Shown: positions 16,901 to 24,572 of the stretch, piece by piece | How the letters are laid out: each line of letters opens with the position of its first letter | How positions within the stretch are numbered: position 1 is the first letter of the stretch | The notes under the pieces: generated by a model | The model's input: only the letters and a program-made list of their open reading frames with translations | Told to the model about the DNA's origin: nothing | Databases searched by the model: none | Origin: Mycolicibacter sp. MU0102 | GTDB lineage: Bacteria > Actinomycetota > Actinomycetes > Mycobacteriales > Mycobacteriaceae | Reading direction: 5' to 3' | Assembly: GCF_963378105.1 (NCBI RefSeq) | Contig: NZ_OY726398.1 | Coordinates: 1,178,001 to 1,242,000 of the forward strand | Length of the DNA: 64,000 nucleotides | Program-made: the position numbers and the translations under genes

Positions 16901-17916
16901 ACTCCTAGGCCGGTGGAGTCGTCCACGGTCACTGTTTGCACCTGGGCGCGCTGTGTCTCAGCGAGTGTCGCGGCCGCCAGCGGATGCGGCGCCGGAGCAA
17001 ACAGCGCCTCGGTGCCGGGGCGGCCCGTGACGGGATGCCAACCTGGCCGCAGGTCGCCTTCCGCAAGCATCGCCCGGGCGCTCTCCCAGGCGGTCAGATC
17101 CTTCTCGTCGGCGCCGCGAAGCCGCGCCAAGCGCAACGATTCGGTCCGCAGCACCCGCGGATCGAGGATCACCACGTCGATGCGGTCCAGTCGACGCAGG
17201 CCCTCGGGGTCGATCTGCAGTGCCTCGTCCCGGTTGGCCAGCCCGCGGCCCAACGTGGCTGCGAACGATTCGTGAGTGGCTCGGGCAGCTTTGGGCACCG
17301 CGACCAATGCGGCATTGCCGGCCAGTTCGGGGTCGCGACTGGTCGCGGCGACGACGGCTGCGCCGATCGCCTGAATCCAGGTCCCGCGTTGTAGGTGTTG
17401 GTCGACCGGGCTCTCCGGGGATTCCGCCGTGTGCCGGGCCGACGAGGCAACCGGGCGGGCCAGCTCCGGCTCTCGCCGCGCCCAGGCCCGGGTGTCCGCG
17501 CGCGCTTCGGCGGCCCTGATGGTGTTGATCGCCAAGTCCACCGCCAGCATCGACGGCGCCGCACCGAGTGCATTGACGGCGGTGGTCGCCATCCCCAACG
17601 CAGTGGCGGTGGCGCGCTTGCCGATTCGTTCCTCCAGCAGGCGGCGCAGTTGCGGCTGGTGGTCCAGGGTGATTACAGCGCCCTGGAGACTGGACGGCAA
17701 CCGGCGAAACCGCAGAACGCGACTGGCAACTGCGAGACCCAGGCCGACGGCGTTGATGCCGGCCATCGCGGCGCTGCTGACCGCTATCAAACCGTCGCCG
17801 GGTTCGGGGGCCGCGCGAAGGTGTCGCTGTGGGCGATCAGCCTCCGCCGGTGGGCCGGCAACCACGTCATAGCCGGGTTCGGCATCGTCGATCAGGGCGG
17901 GTATCGAGGGGGGCAT
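13960..17916 (-). CDS. giant P-type cation ATPase (CtpI-like), copy 2
   Basis: Paralogue of the 7039-11055 gene, 1318 aa, same strand and same architecture. The active C-terminal half has TGES, VPEGLP, DKTGT (Asp803), KGAPE, GDGAND and the TM6 motif NIVTDAFPATAL, closer than copy 1 to the calcium-pump NxxTD. The N-terminal half keeps the order of an ATPase core but has VPKAAR, DPRVL (Asp252) and SSTAAQ where catalytic residues should be. The last residues (TETKDAVTA) extend beyond copy 1. The nucleotide match to copy 1 is patchy, with near-identical stretches. The upstream region is conserved with that of copy 1. Confidence 0.88.
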   Translation of the reverse strand: MPPSIPALIDDAEPGYDVVAGPPAEADRPQRHLRAAPEPGDGLIAVSSAAMAGINAVGLGLAVASRVLRFRRLPSSLQGAVITLDHQPQLRRLLEERIGKRATATALGMATTAVNALGAAPSMLAVDLAINTIRAAEARADTRAWARREPELARPVASSARHTAESPESPVDQHLQRGTWIQAIGAAVVAATSRDPELAGNAALVAVPKAARATHESFAATLGRGLANRDEALQIDPEGLRRLDRIDVVILDPRVLRTESLRLARLRGADEKDLTAWESARAMLAEGDLRPGWHPVTGRPGTEALFAPAPHPLAAATLAETQRAQVQTVTVDDSTGLGVLRPAFDEIAPMTGDSIDDALLDAVRDYQQEGHTVAVISSTAAQALSAADLGVGILPDASKPVADLIVDDLSGVWRVLHALPAAQAATRLGIALSTGASALGSMLLIPTVRGRGPEPVALGAAVGLVSGYWSARQVITAPLPRPVPVDEWHAMSVEQVRDALASPSQPDFAPDAGTATRHVVWQFLDAVRDELSDPLTPVLGLGATATALLGAPIDALMVGSVLVSNAVLAAGQRLSAELRLDRLLAEQIPPAWKVTIRPDGTRDRVQVLPEQLQRGDLIEVGPDDVVPADARVIELEKLEVDEASLTGESLPVTKQIDATPGAELAERRCMLFAGTTVASGTGLALVTAVGPDTEVRRAADLVTSRHGDIGLTHQLGQITSRTWPLSLMAGGLVSVLGVLRATRLQQAVANGVSVAVAAVPEGLPVVATLAQHASAQRLTKSGVLVRVPRSVEALGRVDVVCFDKTGTLSENRLRVTEVRTAADHSRDEVLRCAVRATPSAKGQSHVDATDAAIVAASEAVPGAVAPGVADAHLPFRSGRPYAASVFGTELTIKGAPEVVLAACDSVPADIDDVVEQLADEGLRVLAVARRELSPAQVQSLSADPDDPEAQLAAMARQCADGLTLVGFVGISDTPRAGSAGLLAELSRREVPVRMITGDHPTTGRAIARKMGLQVTVEQVITGTEWEMLSGKEQELAVAERVVFARMSPANKVQVVQALERSGKVSAMVGDGANDAAAIRAATVGIGIVAQGSDAAHTAADVVLLDGRIETLLDALNEGSQLWQRVQAAVAVLLGGNASGALFAIIGSALTGQAPLSTRQLLLVNIVTDAFPATALAISQPRRPMPFGGRGPDEKALMRAVALRGTTTAGATVAAWMMARLTGFPRRASTVALVALVTTQLGQTLLESRSPVLVATAAGSFAAMALLISIPGISQFMGCTPLGPIGWTQALGSAAIATTAAGIAPRFLSRTETKDAVTA

Positions 17917-17964
17917 CGGTCTCCTTCGCTCGGCGACCGAAGCCTCAGAGACAGCCTGCGGAAC

Positions 17965-17993
17965 CTTCGGTCGACATGGTGAATCGTCCGAAG
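17965..17993. promoter_or_regulatory. palindrome upstream of ATPase copy 2
   Basis: CTTCGGTCGA, 9 nt, TCGTCCGAAG, with arms identical to the site upstream of ATPase copy 1. It lies about 50 bp before the ATG in a 292-bp spacer. Further blocks in this spacer are also shared with copy 1: GGTCCGCTGAATGACCGG, the TTGACGACCATTCACATCC segment, and a GGCGGGTAGGA stretch. Confidence 0.5.
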
Positions 17994-18208
17994 GTCTCGC
18001 TCGCGAAAGTCCTGGGTCCGCTGAATGACCGGGCGAGGCGACTCGCCGTATTGACGACCATTCACATCCGCCACCGGTGTGGCGGGTAGGAACTACTCCC
18101 CTTCACGCTCGAAGGTAGGGCCGGTAGGCAGCGTCCAGCTGAACACCGGCGAGACCCTACTTGAAATGCCGGTGAATGCTCTGCGTTGCAGACGGTTTCG
18201 GTCCGGGT

Positions 18209-19099
18209 TCAGGCCCGCGGCGACCAGTAGGCGAGCATCTCGGCGAAGGTATCGAATGCCGGTTTCGAAATACCGTACGGAGCTTCGAAGTGCAGGCTCA
18301 ACGGGAAGCCCAACTCGGCCACGTCGTCGATGACCCGCTTATACAAATCGAGCAACTGGCGGCGTTTCACGTCGGGTTCGCCTGCGGCCAGGGTCCGCAC
18401 GAAGGCCTGCTCGGCGGCGACGGCCTCGTTGCCCGGGTCCTGGATCAGCCAATCGACCAGTCCGACCTTGCCCTCCATCTTCGGCACGAAGCCGAACGAC
18501 AACAGGACCTCGGGCCGGTGGTCACTGACCTGCTTGAAGTCGCGGAGGAATCCCACAATCGCATCGGAGTAGAGCAGCTGCGTCATCCCGAAGGTGGCGC
18601 CCCGGTCACATTTGAAGTCGAAGCGTCCCTGCTCGCCGTCCCGTGTCGGGATGAGGATGACGCCCCGGTTGTCGACCAGGTCATCGAACTTCGACAGCGC
18701 GTCGGTGGGTGCGACGCCACCGCCCTCACCATCGTTCAGCGTGCGGGGGACACCAACGAAGATGATTCCGTCGAACCCGGCCTGGCGCAGGCCGGTAAGT
18801 CGCGTCCGCAGCGCCGCCTCGTCGAGGAATGCGGTCACCTGCGTGCACAGTCCGCGTACGCCGGGCAGTTCGGGACGGATTATCGACCAGAAGTCGCTGA
18901 CGTCGAGTTTGGGTTTCATCTCGACCGGTCGATCGTCATCCTCGGGAATCAACCCGGGAATCATGACGTGACCGATCCGGCCGGCGATACCCGCTTGCTC
19001 GGACAGCTGCAGAACTTTATATGCCTCTTCGCGGGCGTACTCCGACCCGCGATCGGTGTTGGTCGGCACTAATTCCAGTGCAATGGTGTTCAGCGGCAC
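18209..19099 (-). CDS. mycobacterial-type methylenetetrahydrofolate reductase
   Basis: TIM-barrel protein of about 296 aa resembling the non-canonical MTHFR of mycobacteria (Rv2172c type), which makes 5-methyl-THF, the methyl donor used by MetE. The start LNTIALELVPTN, GIIFVGVPRTLNDGEGGG and GATFGMTQLLYSD are the recognisable parts. Mycobacterial enzymes of this kind are, as I recall, reported to work without flavin. GTG 19099 is chosen because GGAG lies 7 nt upstream; the longer open frame to 19165 would translate one arm of the intergenic hairpin. It lies directly downstream of metE on the same strand. Confidence 0.72.
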   Translation of the reverse strand: MPLNTIALELVPTNTDRGSEYAREEAYKVLQLSEQAGIAGRIGHVMIPGLIPEDDDRPVEMKPKLDVSDFWSIIRPELPGVRGLCTQVTAFLDEAALRTRLTGLRQAGFDGIIFVGVPRTLNDGEGGGVAPTDALSKFDDLVDNRGVILIPTRDGEQGRFDFKCDRGATFGMTQLLYSDAIVGFLRDFKQVSDHRPEVLLSFGFVPKMEGKVGLVDWLIQDPGNEAVAAEQAFVRTLAAGEPDVKRRQLLDLYKRVIDDVAELGFPLSLHFEAPYGISKPAFDTFAEMLAYWSPRA

Positions 19100-19127
19100 C
19101 AGGGAACTCCGTATCTCATTCGAACGG

Positions 19128-19167
19128 ACATGTTGCGCCCCAGAGATAGCTCTGGGGCGCAACATGT
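19128..19167 (-). terminator. 18-bp perfect hairpin between metE and MTHFR
   Basis: ACATGTTGCGCCCCAGAG and its exact reverse complement are separated by 4 nt. The hairpin starts 7 nt after the metE stop. There is no U-tract, so it could be a mycobacterial-style terminator, an RNA stability element at the metE 3' end, or a partial attenuator tuning MTHFR relative to MetE. Confidence 0.6.
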
Positions 19168-19174
19168 CAGACGG

Positions 19175-21463
19175 TCACAGGCCGGTGCGGGCTGCTCGGA
19201 CTTCGCGCGCGGCGGCAACCATGTGGGCCAGCGAAGCCGTCACCTCGTCGGCCTTGCGGGTCTTCAGGCCGCAGTCCGGGTTGACCCAGAGACGTTGCGC
19301 CGGAACAGCATCCAGCGCCTCGCGGAGCGACGTGGCCATCTCGTCGGTGGACGGCACCCGCGGCGAGTGGATGTCGTAGACACCCGGGCCCACCCCGTTG
19401 GAGAAGCCGATCGCGTTGAGGTCGTCGAGCACCTCCATGTGCGAGCGGGCCGCCTCGATCGACGTGACGTCGGCATCCAGATCGGCGATCGCCCCGATCA
19501 CTTCACCGAACTCCGAGTAGCACAGGTGGGTGTGGATCTGCGTCGCATTCGAGACACCCGAGGTGGACATCCGGAATGATCCGACCGCCCAGTCCAGATA
19601 GGCCGCCTTGTCGGCGTCGCGCACCGGCAACAGCTCGCGCAGCGCGGGCTCGTCGACCTGAATCACCGCGATGCCGGCGGATTCCAGATCCACCGTCTCC
19701 TCGCGGATAGCCAGCGCCACCTGGTAGGCGGTGTCGGCCAGCGGCTGGTCGTCACGGACGAACGACCAGGCCAGGATGGTGACCGGACCGGTGAGCATGC
19801 CCTTGACCGGCTTGTCGGTCAGCGACTGGGCGTAGGTGGCCCAGTCCACCGTCATCGGCTTGGGTCGTGTGACGTCGCCGAACAGCACCGGCGGGCGCAC
19901 ACAGCGGCTGCCATAGGACTGCACCCAGCCGTTGCTGGTAGCGAAGAAGCCCTCCAGCTGCTCGGCGAAGTACTGCACCATGTCGTTGCGCTCCGGCTCG
20001 CCGTGCACCAGCACGTCGAGGCCGAGGTCCTCCTGCAACTTGATGACCGCGGCGACCTCGGCCTTCATCCGGTCGGTGTACCCCGCCTCGTCGATCTCTC
20101 CGGCCACCAGCGCGGCACGGGCCTTGCGGATCTCCACGGTCTGCGGGAACGAGCCGATCGTGGTGGTCGGCAGCGGCGGCAGGTGCAGTCGCTCGTCCTG
20201 AGCGGCGCGACGCTCCTCGGCCGAACCGCGCTGGATGCCCGCTTCCTTGATCTTGGCGATCTGGGAGCGCAGCGCCGCGTTGTTCAGTCGCGGGTCGGAC
20301 TTGCGGGAGGCGACCGCGGCGTTGGACGCAGCGATCTCCGTGGCGACCGCGTCCCGGCCCTCGCGCAGGGCACGAGCCAAGGTGGCCACCTCGGTCACCT
20401 TCTCGGCGCCGAACGCCAGCCAGCTGCGCAGCGCGTCGTCCAGGCCGGTCTCGGGCTCCAGCGAGTAGGGCACGTGCAACGTCGAGCACGACGTAGACAC
20501 AGCGACCGCCCCTACGGGGCCCAGCAGCGACGCCAGCTTGGCCAGCGCGGCCTGCAGATCGGTGCGCCAGATGTTGCGGCCGTCGACCACGCCGGCGACC
20601 AGCGTCTTGGAGGCCAGCTCCGGCACCGACGCGATCTTGGTGTCCGCGCCGTAGACCAGGTCGACGCCGATCGCCTCGACCGGGGTGCGGGCCAGGGCGG
20701 GCAGTCCCGCGCCCGGGTCACCGAAGTAGGTGGCCACGAAGATCGACGGCCGCTTGCTCAGCGCGCCGAGACGGTTGTAGACCTGCTCGGCCAACGCGGG
20801 GGCGTCGGCGGAGATGTCGGTCACCAGCACCGGCTCGTCGATCTGCACCCACTGCGCGCCGGCGTCGGCCAGCTTGCCCAGCAGCTCGGCGTAGATGTCG
20901 GTCAGCTCCTCGAGGCGGGCGATCGGTGCGTCCGCACCGTCGACGGCCTTACTCAGCAGCAGGAACGTGACCGGCCCGATGATCACCGGCCGGGCCACGT
21001 TTCCGCCGAAGCCCTGCTCCTGGGCTTCGGCGAGCTCGGAGAGCACCTTGGCCGGGTTCAGCGTGAACTTCGTGTCCGGGCCGATCTCGGGAACGATGTA
21101 GTGGTAGTTGGTGTCGAACCACTTCGTCATCTCCAGCGGGGCGATGTCCTTGTTGCCCCGGGCTGCGGCGAAGTAACGGTCCAGCTCATCGGCGACGCCG
21201 GCCACCCGCGCCGGGAGTGCGCCCAGCAATACCGCGGTGTCGAGCATCTGGTCGTAGTAGGAGAACGTGTTCACCGGTACCGAGTCGAGCCCGGCGGCGG
21301 CCAGCTGGGCCCAGGTGTCGCGGCGCAGGCCGGCGGCCACCTTCTTCAGTTCGTCCTGGCCGATCCGGCCGGCCCAGTAGCTTTCGGTGGCGCGCTTGAG
21401 TTCGCGGCGCGGCCCGATACGAGGTGAGCCGAGAACGGTGGCGGTAAAGGCTTGAACGGTCAC
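19175..21463 (-). CDS. metE: cobalamin-independent methionine synthase
   Basis: 5-methyltetrahydropteroyltriglutamate-homocysteine methyltransferase, 762 aa, close to the usual mycobacterial length. The N-terminal TATVLGSPRIGPRRELKRA and SVPVNTFSYYDQMLDTAVL, the zinc-site HTHLCYSEF, and the second zinc-ligand region WVNPDCGLKTR are all present. GTG 21463 is preferred, with AAGGA 7 nt before it, over ATG 21496, which lacks this spacing. A cobalamin riboswitch in its leader should switch the gene off when B12 is plentiful. MTHFR follows downstream, so the pair forms a methionine-synthesis unit. Confidence 0.95.
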   Translation of the reverse strand: MTVQAFTATVLGSPRIGPRRELKRATESYWAGRIGQDELKKVAAGLRRDTWAQLAAAGLDSVPVNTFSYYDQMLDTAVLLGALPARVAGVADELDRYFAAARGNKDIAPLEMTKWFDTNYHYIVPEIGPDTKFTLNPAKVLSELAEAQEQGFGGNVARPVIIGPVTFLLLSKAVDGADAPIARLEELTDIYAELLGKLADAGAQWVQIDEPVLVTDISADAPALAEQVYNRLGALSKRPSIFVATYFGDPGAGLPALARTPVEAIGVDLVYGADTKIASVPELASKTLVAGVVDGRNIWRTDLQAALAKLASLLGPVGAVAVSTSCSTLHVPYSLEPETGLDDALRSWLAFGAEKVTEVATLARALREGRDAVATEIAASNAAVASRKSDPRLNNAALRSQIAKIKEAGIQRGSAEERRAAQDERLHLPPLPTTTIGSFPQTVEIRKARAALVAGEIDEAGYTDRMKAEVAAVIKLQEDLGLDVLVHGEPERNDMVQYFAEQLEGFFATSNGWVQSYGSRCVRPPVLFGDVTRPKPMTVDWATYAQSLTDKPVKGMLTGPVTILAWSFVRDDQPLADTAYQVALAIREETVDLESAGIAVIQVDEPALRELLPVRDADKAAYLDWAVGSFRMSTSGVSNATQIHTHLCYSEFGEVIGAIADLDADVTSIEAARSHMEVLDDLNAIGFSNGVGPGVYDIHSPRVPSTDEMATSLREALDAVPAQRLWVNPDCGLKTRKADEVTASLAHMVAAAREVRAARTGL

Positions 21464-21563
21464 GATTTGATCCTTCAATTGACGAGGGTGGGTCAACGCC
21501 AGCAGTCGCCCAGCTGATCCGGTCCCGTGCCTATATATAAAGCACTATAACCCTCAAAACCAG

Positions 21564-21583
21564 ACGCCTATTCCGCGAGGCGT
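21564..21583 (-). terminator. candidate expression-platform hairpin of the metE riboswitch
   Basis: On the transcribed strand ACGCCT-8 nt-AGGCGT forms a 6-bp stem followed within 4 nt by TTTT. It sits about 30 nt after the cobalamin aptamer and about 100 nt before metE. It could be the terminator formed when B12 is bound, although mycobacterial riboswitches may use other platforms. Confidence 0.4.
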
Positions 21584-21611
21584 TGATCCGCCGGGCGCGG
21601 CGCGCCCAGCA

Positions 21612-21805
21612 CAACGGGCAGGTATTCGGACTCGCAGGCGCGCACCGAGGTGCTCCTAATGGCCGTCGCTTCCCAGTCCGTGGGCGAGCCCGTGACCAGT
21701 GCTTATGACGGCGGTCGTTCCTGCATACCGCTGCGGGACAGTCCCGGATTCTCACCGGGTTCCCTCTTGCGCTCCATGGAAAACTGCGTAAACCGTGGTG
21801 CGCTC
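21612..21805 (-). ncRNA. cobalamin (B12) riboswitch
   Basis: On the minus strand the leader carries the conserved parts of the cobalamin aptamer in order: GGGAACCCGGTGAGAATCC, ACTGTCCCGC, GCACTGG, GGGAAGCGAC and the B12-box-like GAGTCCGAATACCTGCC. It lies in the 394-bp gene-free stretch upstream of metE, where B12 riboswitches are known in mycobacteria. The 5' boundary is approximate. The rest of the stretch holds only the candidate terminator stem and the metE ribosome binding site. Confidence 0.9.
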
Positions 21806-21857
21806 GATGCCGAGGCCGCCTGGCGGCGACAACGGCAAACCAGTTGCGTGATCGAGA

Positions 21858-22518
21858 TTACTCGGCTCGACCGGCCGCGAGTGCCTCCGGGATCGGGGTC
21901 TGGCCGTCGTTGAACTCGATGGTGCGACCGACGGTCGACGTGTCGGCCAGGCACGCCGCGATCACCTGTGCGACGTTGCCGCGGGAGACCTGCCCCTTGC
22001 CGGTATCGGGGCCAACAGCGATCCGGCCGGTCGCCGGATCCAGGGTGAGCCGGCTCGGGCCCAGCACCGTCCAGTCCAGATCGGTGGCACGCAGATGGGC
22101 GTCGGCGGCGGCTTTGGCCTGCGCGTACGGAAAGAACGGATCGTCGTCGGGAACTCCGTGATCGGGACCCGCGCCGAAGTAGGACACCATCACGAATCGC
22201 CGCGCGCCGGCTTTTGCGGCGGCGTCGATGCTGCGAATGGCGGCGTCGCGGTCGACGGCGTAGGTGCGTGCCGGGTTGCCGCCGCCGGCGCCGGCGGAGA
22301 ACACCACCGCATCGTGGTCGGCCACGAGTCGCGCCAGGGCGTCAGTGTCGAGCTGCTCGATGTCGGCCACCACCGGAACCGCACCAGTGACCGCGACCTC
22401 CTCGGCGTGGTCGGGGTTGCGGAACACCGAACTGACCTGGTTGGCCGCTATGGGCGAGGATGCGGGCGAGCAGCAGGGCAATCTTGCCGTGGCCGCCGAT
22501 GATCGCGATGCGTGCCAT
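21858..22518 (-). pseudogene. NAD(P)-binding SDR-like protein, frameshifted
   Basis: Atypical SDR/NmrA-like protein of about 219 aa. The start at 22518 reads MARIAIIGGHGKIALLLARI with the GxxGxxG-type dinucleotide motif, but the frame then departs. The remaining family sequence (NQVSSVFRNPDHAEEV through FVMVSYFGAG to the C-terminus) continues in another frame. The coding strand has CCAACC near 22441; removing one A gives GHQVSSVFRNP in a single frame. Either the gene is inactivated by a 1-nt insertion or the base is a sequencing error. It may act on NAD(P) but has no assigned substrate. Confidence 0.7.
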
Positions 22519-22632
22519 GGATTCGACGGTACGCGGAAGCCTGGAGTGACCCCCGTTGACGCCGGCCGAGCGCGCCGGTCGACAATCGAGGCAACAAGAC
22601 CCGAACGAACTGAAACGAATTAAGGAGCACCC

Positions 22633-23778
22633 ATGGCTGAAGCCGTCATCGTCGAAGCGGTGCGCGCGCCTGTCGGCAAGCGCAACGGCGGACTGTCCGG
22701 GGTACACCCGGCCGAGCTGTCCGCCCAGGTGCTCAACGGGCTGGTCAACCGGGCCGGCGTGGACCCGGCGCTGGTCGACGACGTGATCTGGGGTTGTGTC
22801 ATGCAGGCCGGTGAGCAGGCCTTGGACATCGGCCGCACGGCGGTGCTGAGTGCGGGATGGCCGGAGAGCGTGCCCGCGGTGACCGTGGACCGCCAGTGTG
22901 GATCCAGCCAGCAGTCGGTGCACTTCGCCGCCGCCGGTGTGATCGCCGGACACTACGACGTCGTGGTCGCCGGTGGCGTCGAGTCGATGTCGCGTACCCC
23001 GATGGGTTCCTCGCTGGCTAACGGCGGCCGGCCGTACGGGGATTCCTTCAAGGCGCGCTACAGCCAGACCCCGAACCAGGGCATCGGTGCCGAGATGATG
23101 GCCACCCAGTGGGGGTTGAGCCGTACCGCGCTCGACGAGTTCGCGCTGGCGTCGCACGAAAAGGCCGGTGCCGCACAGGATGCCGGCGCCTTCAAGGACG
23201 AGATCGTCTCGATCACCGACTCCGAAGGCAACGTCGTCAGCGAGGACGAGGGCATCCGCCGCGGTACTACGCTGGAGAAGATGGCCCAGCTCAAGCCCGC
23301 CTTCAAAGAGGACGGCGTGATCCACGCCGGTAACTCCAGCCAGATTTCCGACGGCTCGGCGGCGCTGCTGTTCATGTCGGCGGCTAAGGCACGTGAACTG
23401 GGCCTGACCCCGCTGGCTCGGGTGCACACCGCGACGCTGGCCGGCTCTGACCCGGTGATGATGCTGTCCGGCCCGATCCCGGCGACTCAGAAGGCGCTGC
23501 AGCGCTCGGGTCTGAGTGTCGACGACATCGGCGTGTTCGAGGTCAACGAGGCGTTCGCCCCCGTGCCGATGGCCTGGCTGGCCGAGATCGGTGCCGACCC
23601 GAAGAAGCTCAACCCCAACGGCGGGGCGATCGCGCTGGGCCACCCGCTCGGCGGATCCGGCGCCCGGATCATGACCACCATGCTTTACCACATGCGCGCC
23701 AACGGAATTCGCTACGGTTTGCAGACCATGTGCGAAGGCGGCGGCCAGGCCAACGCCACCATCCTGGAGCTGCTGTGA
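22633..23778 (+). CDS. acetyl-CoA acyltransferase (thiolase)
   Basis: Thiolase of 381 aa that cleaves or forms 3-ketoacyl-CoA. The nucleophile Cys89 lies in DRQCGSSQQ, NEAFAPVP is in the C-terminal half, the active-site His is in GHPLGGSGAR and the second Cys in TMCEGGGQAN. The length is typical. AAGGAG 7 nt before the ATG supports the start. Its stop overlaps the start of the enoyl-CoA hydratase gene, and with the following carbonic anhydrase-like gene they form a tightly coupled operon. The locus corresponds by position to M. tuberculosis Rv1135A-Rv1136. Confidence 0.9.
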   Translation: MAEAVIVEAVRAPVGKRNGGLSGVHPAELSAQVLNGLVNRAGVDPALVDDVIWGCVMQAGEQALDIGRTAVLSAGWPESVPAVTVDRQCGSSQQSVHFAAAGVIAGHYDVVVAGGVESMSRTPMGSSLANGGRPYGDSFKARYSQTPNQGIGAEMMATQWGLSRTALDEFALASHEKAGAAQDAGAFKDEIVSITDSEGNVVSEDEGIRRGTTLEKMAQLKPAFKEDGVIHAGNSSQISDGSAALLFMSAAKARELGLTPLARVHTATLAGSDPVMMLSGPIPATQKALQRSGLSVDDIGVFEVNEAFAPVPMAWLAEIGADPKKLNPNGGAIALGHPLGGSGARIMTTMLYHMRANGIRYGLQTMCEGGGQANATILELL

Positions 23779-24572
23779 GTGAAGGGGCCGTTCTGGTAGA
23801 ACGGCTTGGACAGCTGGGCAACGTCCTATTGATCACGATCAACCGGCCCGAGGCCCGTAACGCGATCAACGGCGCCGTCAGTGCCGGCATCGGCGACGCC
23901 TTGGCGCAGGCTCAAGACGACGACGAAGTGCGCGCGGTAGTGCTCACCGGCGCCGGCGACAAGTCGTTCAGTGCCGGAGCCGACCTCAAGGCGATCGCCA
24001 ACCGGGAGAACATCTACCACCCGGAGCACCCGGAGTGGGGTTTCGCCGGCTTCGTGCAGCACTTCATCGACAAGCCCGTCATCGCGGCGGTCAACGGCAC
24101 AGCACTGGGCGGCGGCACCGAGATCGCGTTGGCCAGCGACCTGGTGATCGCCGAGCAGCGCGCCCAGTTCGGGTTGCCCGAGGTCAAGCGTGGCTTGATC
24201 GCCGGTGCCGGCGGGGTGTTCCGCATCGTCGACCAGTTGCCCCGCAAGATCGCGCTGGAACTGCTCTACACCGGGGAGTCCATCTCGGCGGCCGACGCGG
24301 CCCGCTGGGGACTGGTCAACCGGGTGGTCGAGGACGGCGGGGCACTGGAGGCAGCCCTGGAACTGGCCGAACGGATCACCGGCAACGCGCCGTTGTCGGT
24401 GCGGGCCAGCAAGCGGATCGCCTACGGCGTCGATGACGGCGCCATCCCCGGCGAAGTGGACGGTTGGGCCCGCACCGGCCGGGAATTCTCCGCGGTGCTG
24501 CGGTCCGAGGACGCCAAGGAGGGACCCCGGGCGTTCGCCGAGAAGCGCGCACCAGTGTGGAAGGCGCGTTGA
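23775..24572 (+). CDS. enoyl-CoA hydratase
   Basis: Crotonase of 265 aa. Oxyanion segments are SFSAGADLKAI and VNGTALGGGTEIALASDL; Glu residues near LPEVKRGLIAGAGG match the catalytic pair region of true hydratases. The GTG start overlaps the thiolase TGA (GTGA), so translation is coupled. Together they can carry out hydration and thiolysis of an acyl-CoA, but no 3-hydroxyacyl-CoA dehydrogenase lies directly in the operon. The end overlaps the next gene by 4 bp. Confidence 0.88.
   Translation: MSEGAVLVERLGQLGNVLLITINRPEARNAINGAVSAGIGDALAQAQDDDEVRAVVLTGAGDKSFSAGADLKAIANRENIYHPEHPEWGFAGFVQHFIDKPVIAAVNGTALGGGTEIALASDLVIAEQRAQFGLPEVKRGLIAGAGGVFRIVDQLPRKIALELLYTGESISAADAARWGLVNRVVEDGGALEAALELAERITGNAPLSVRASKRIAYGVDDGAIPGEVDGWARTGREFSAVLRSEDAKEGPRAFAEKRAPVWKAR

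Noticed and set aside
19100..19165. N-terminal extension of MTHFR from ATG 19165
   Set aside because: It would translate the intergenic hairpin, lacks family similarity, and GTG 19099 has a well-spaced GGAG.
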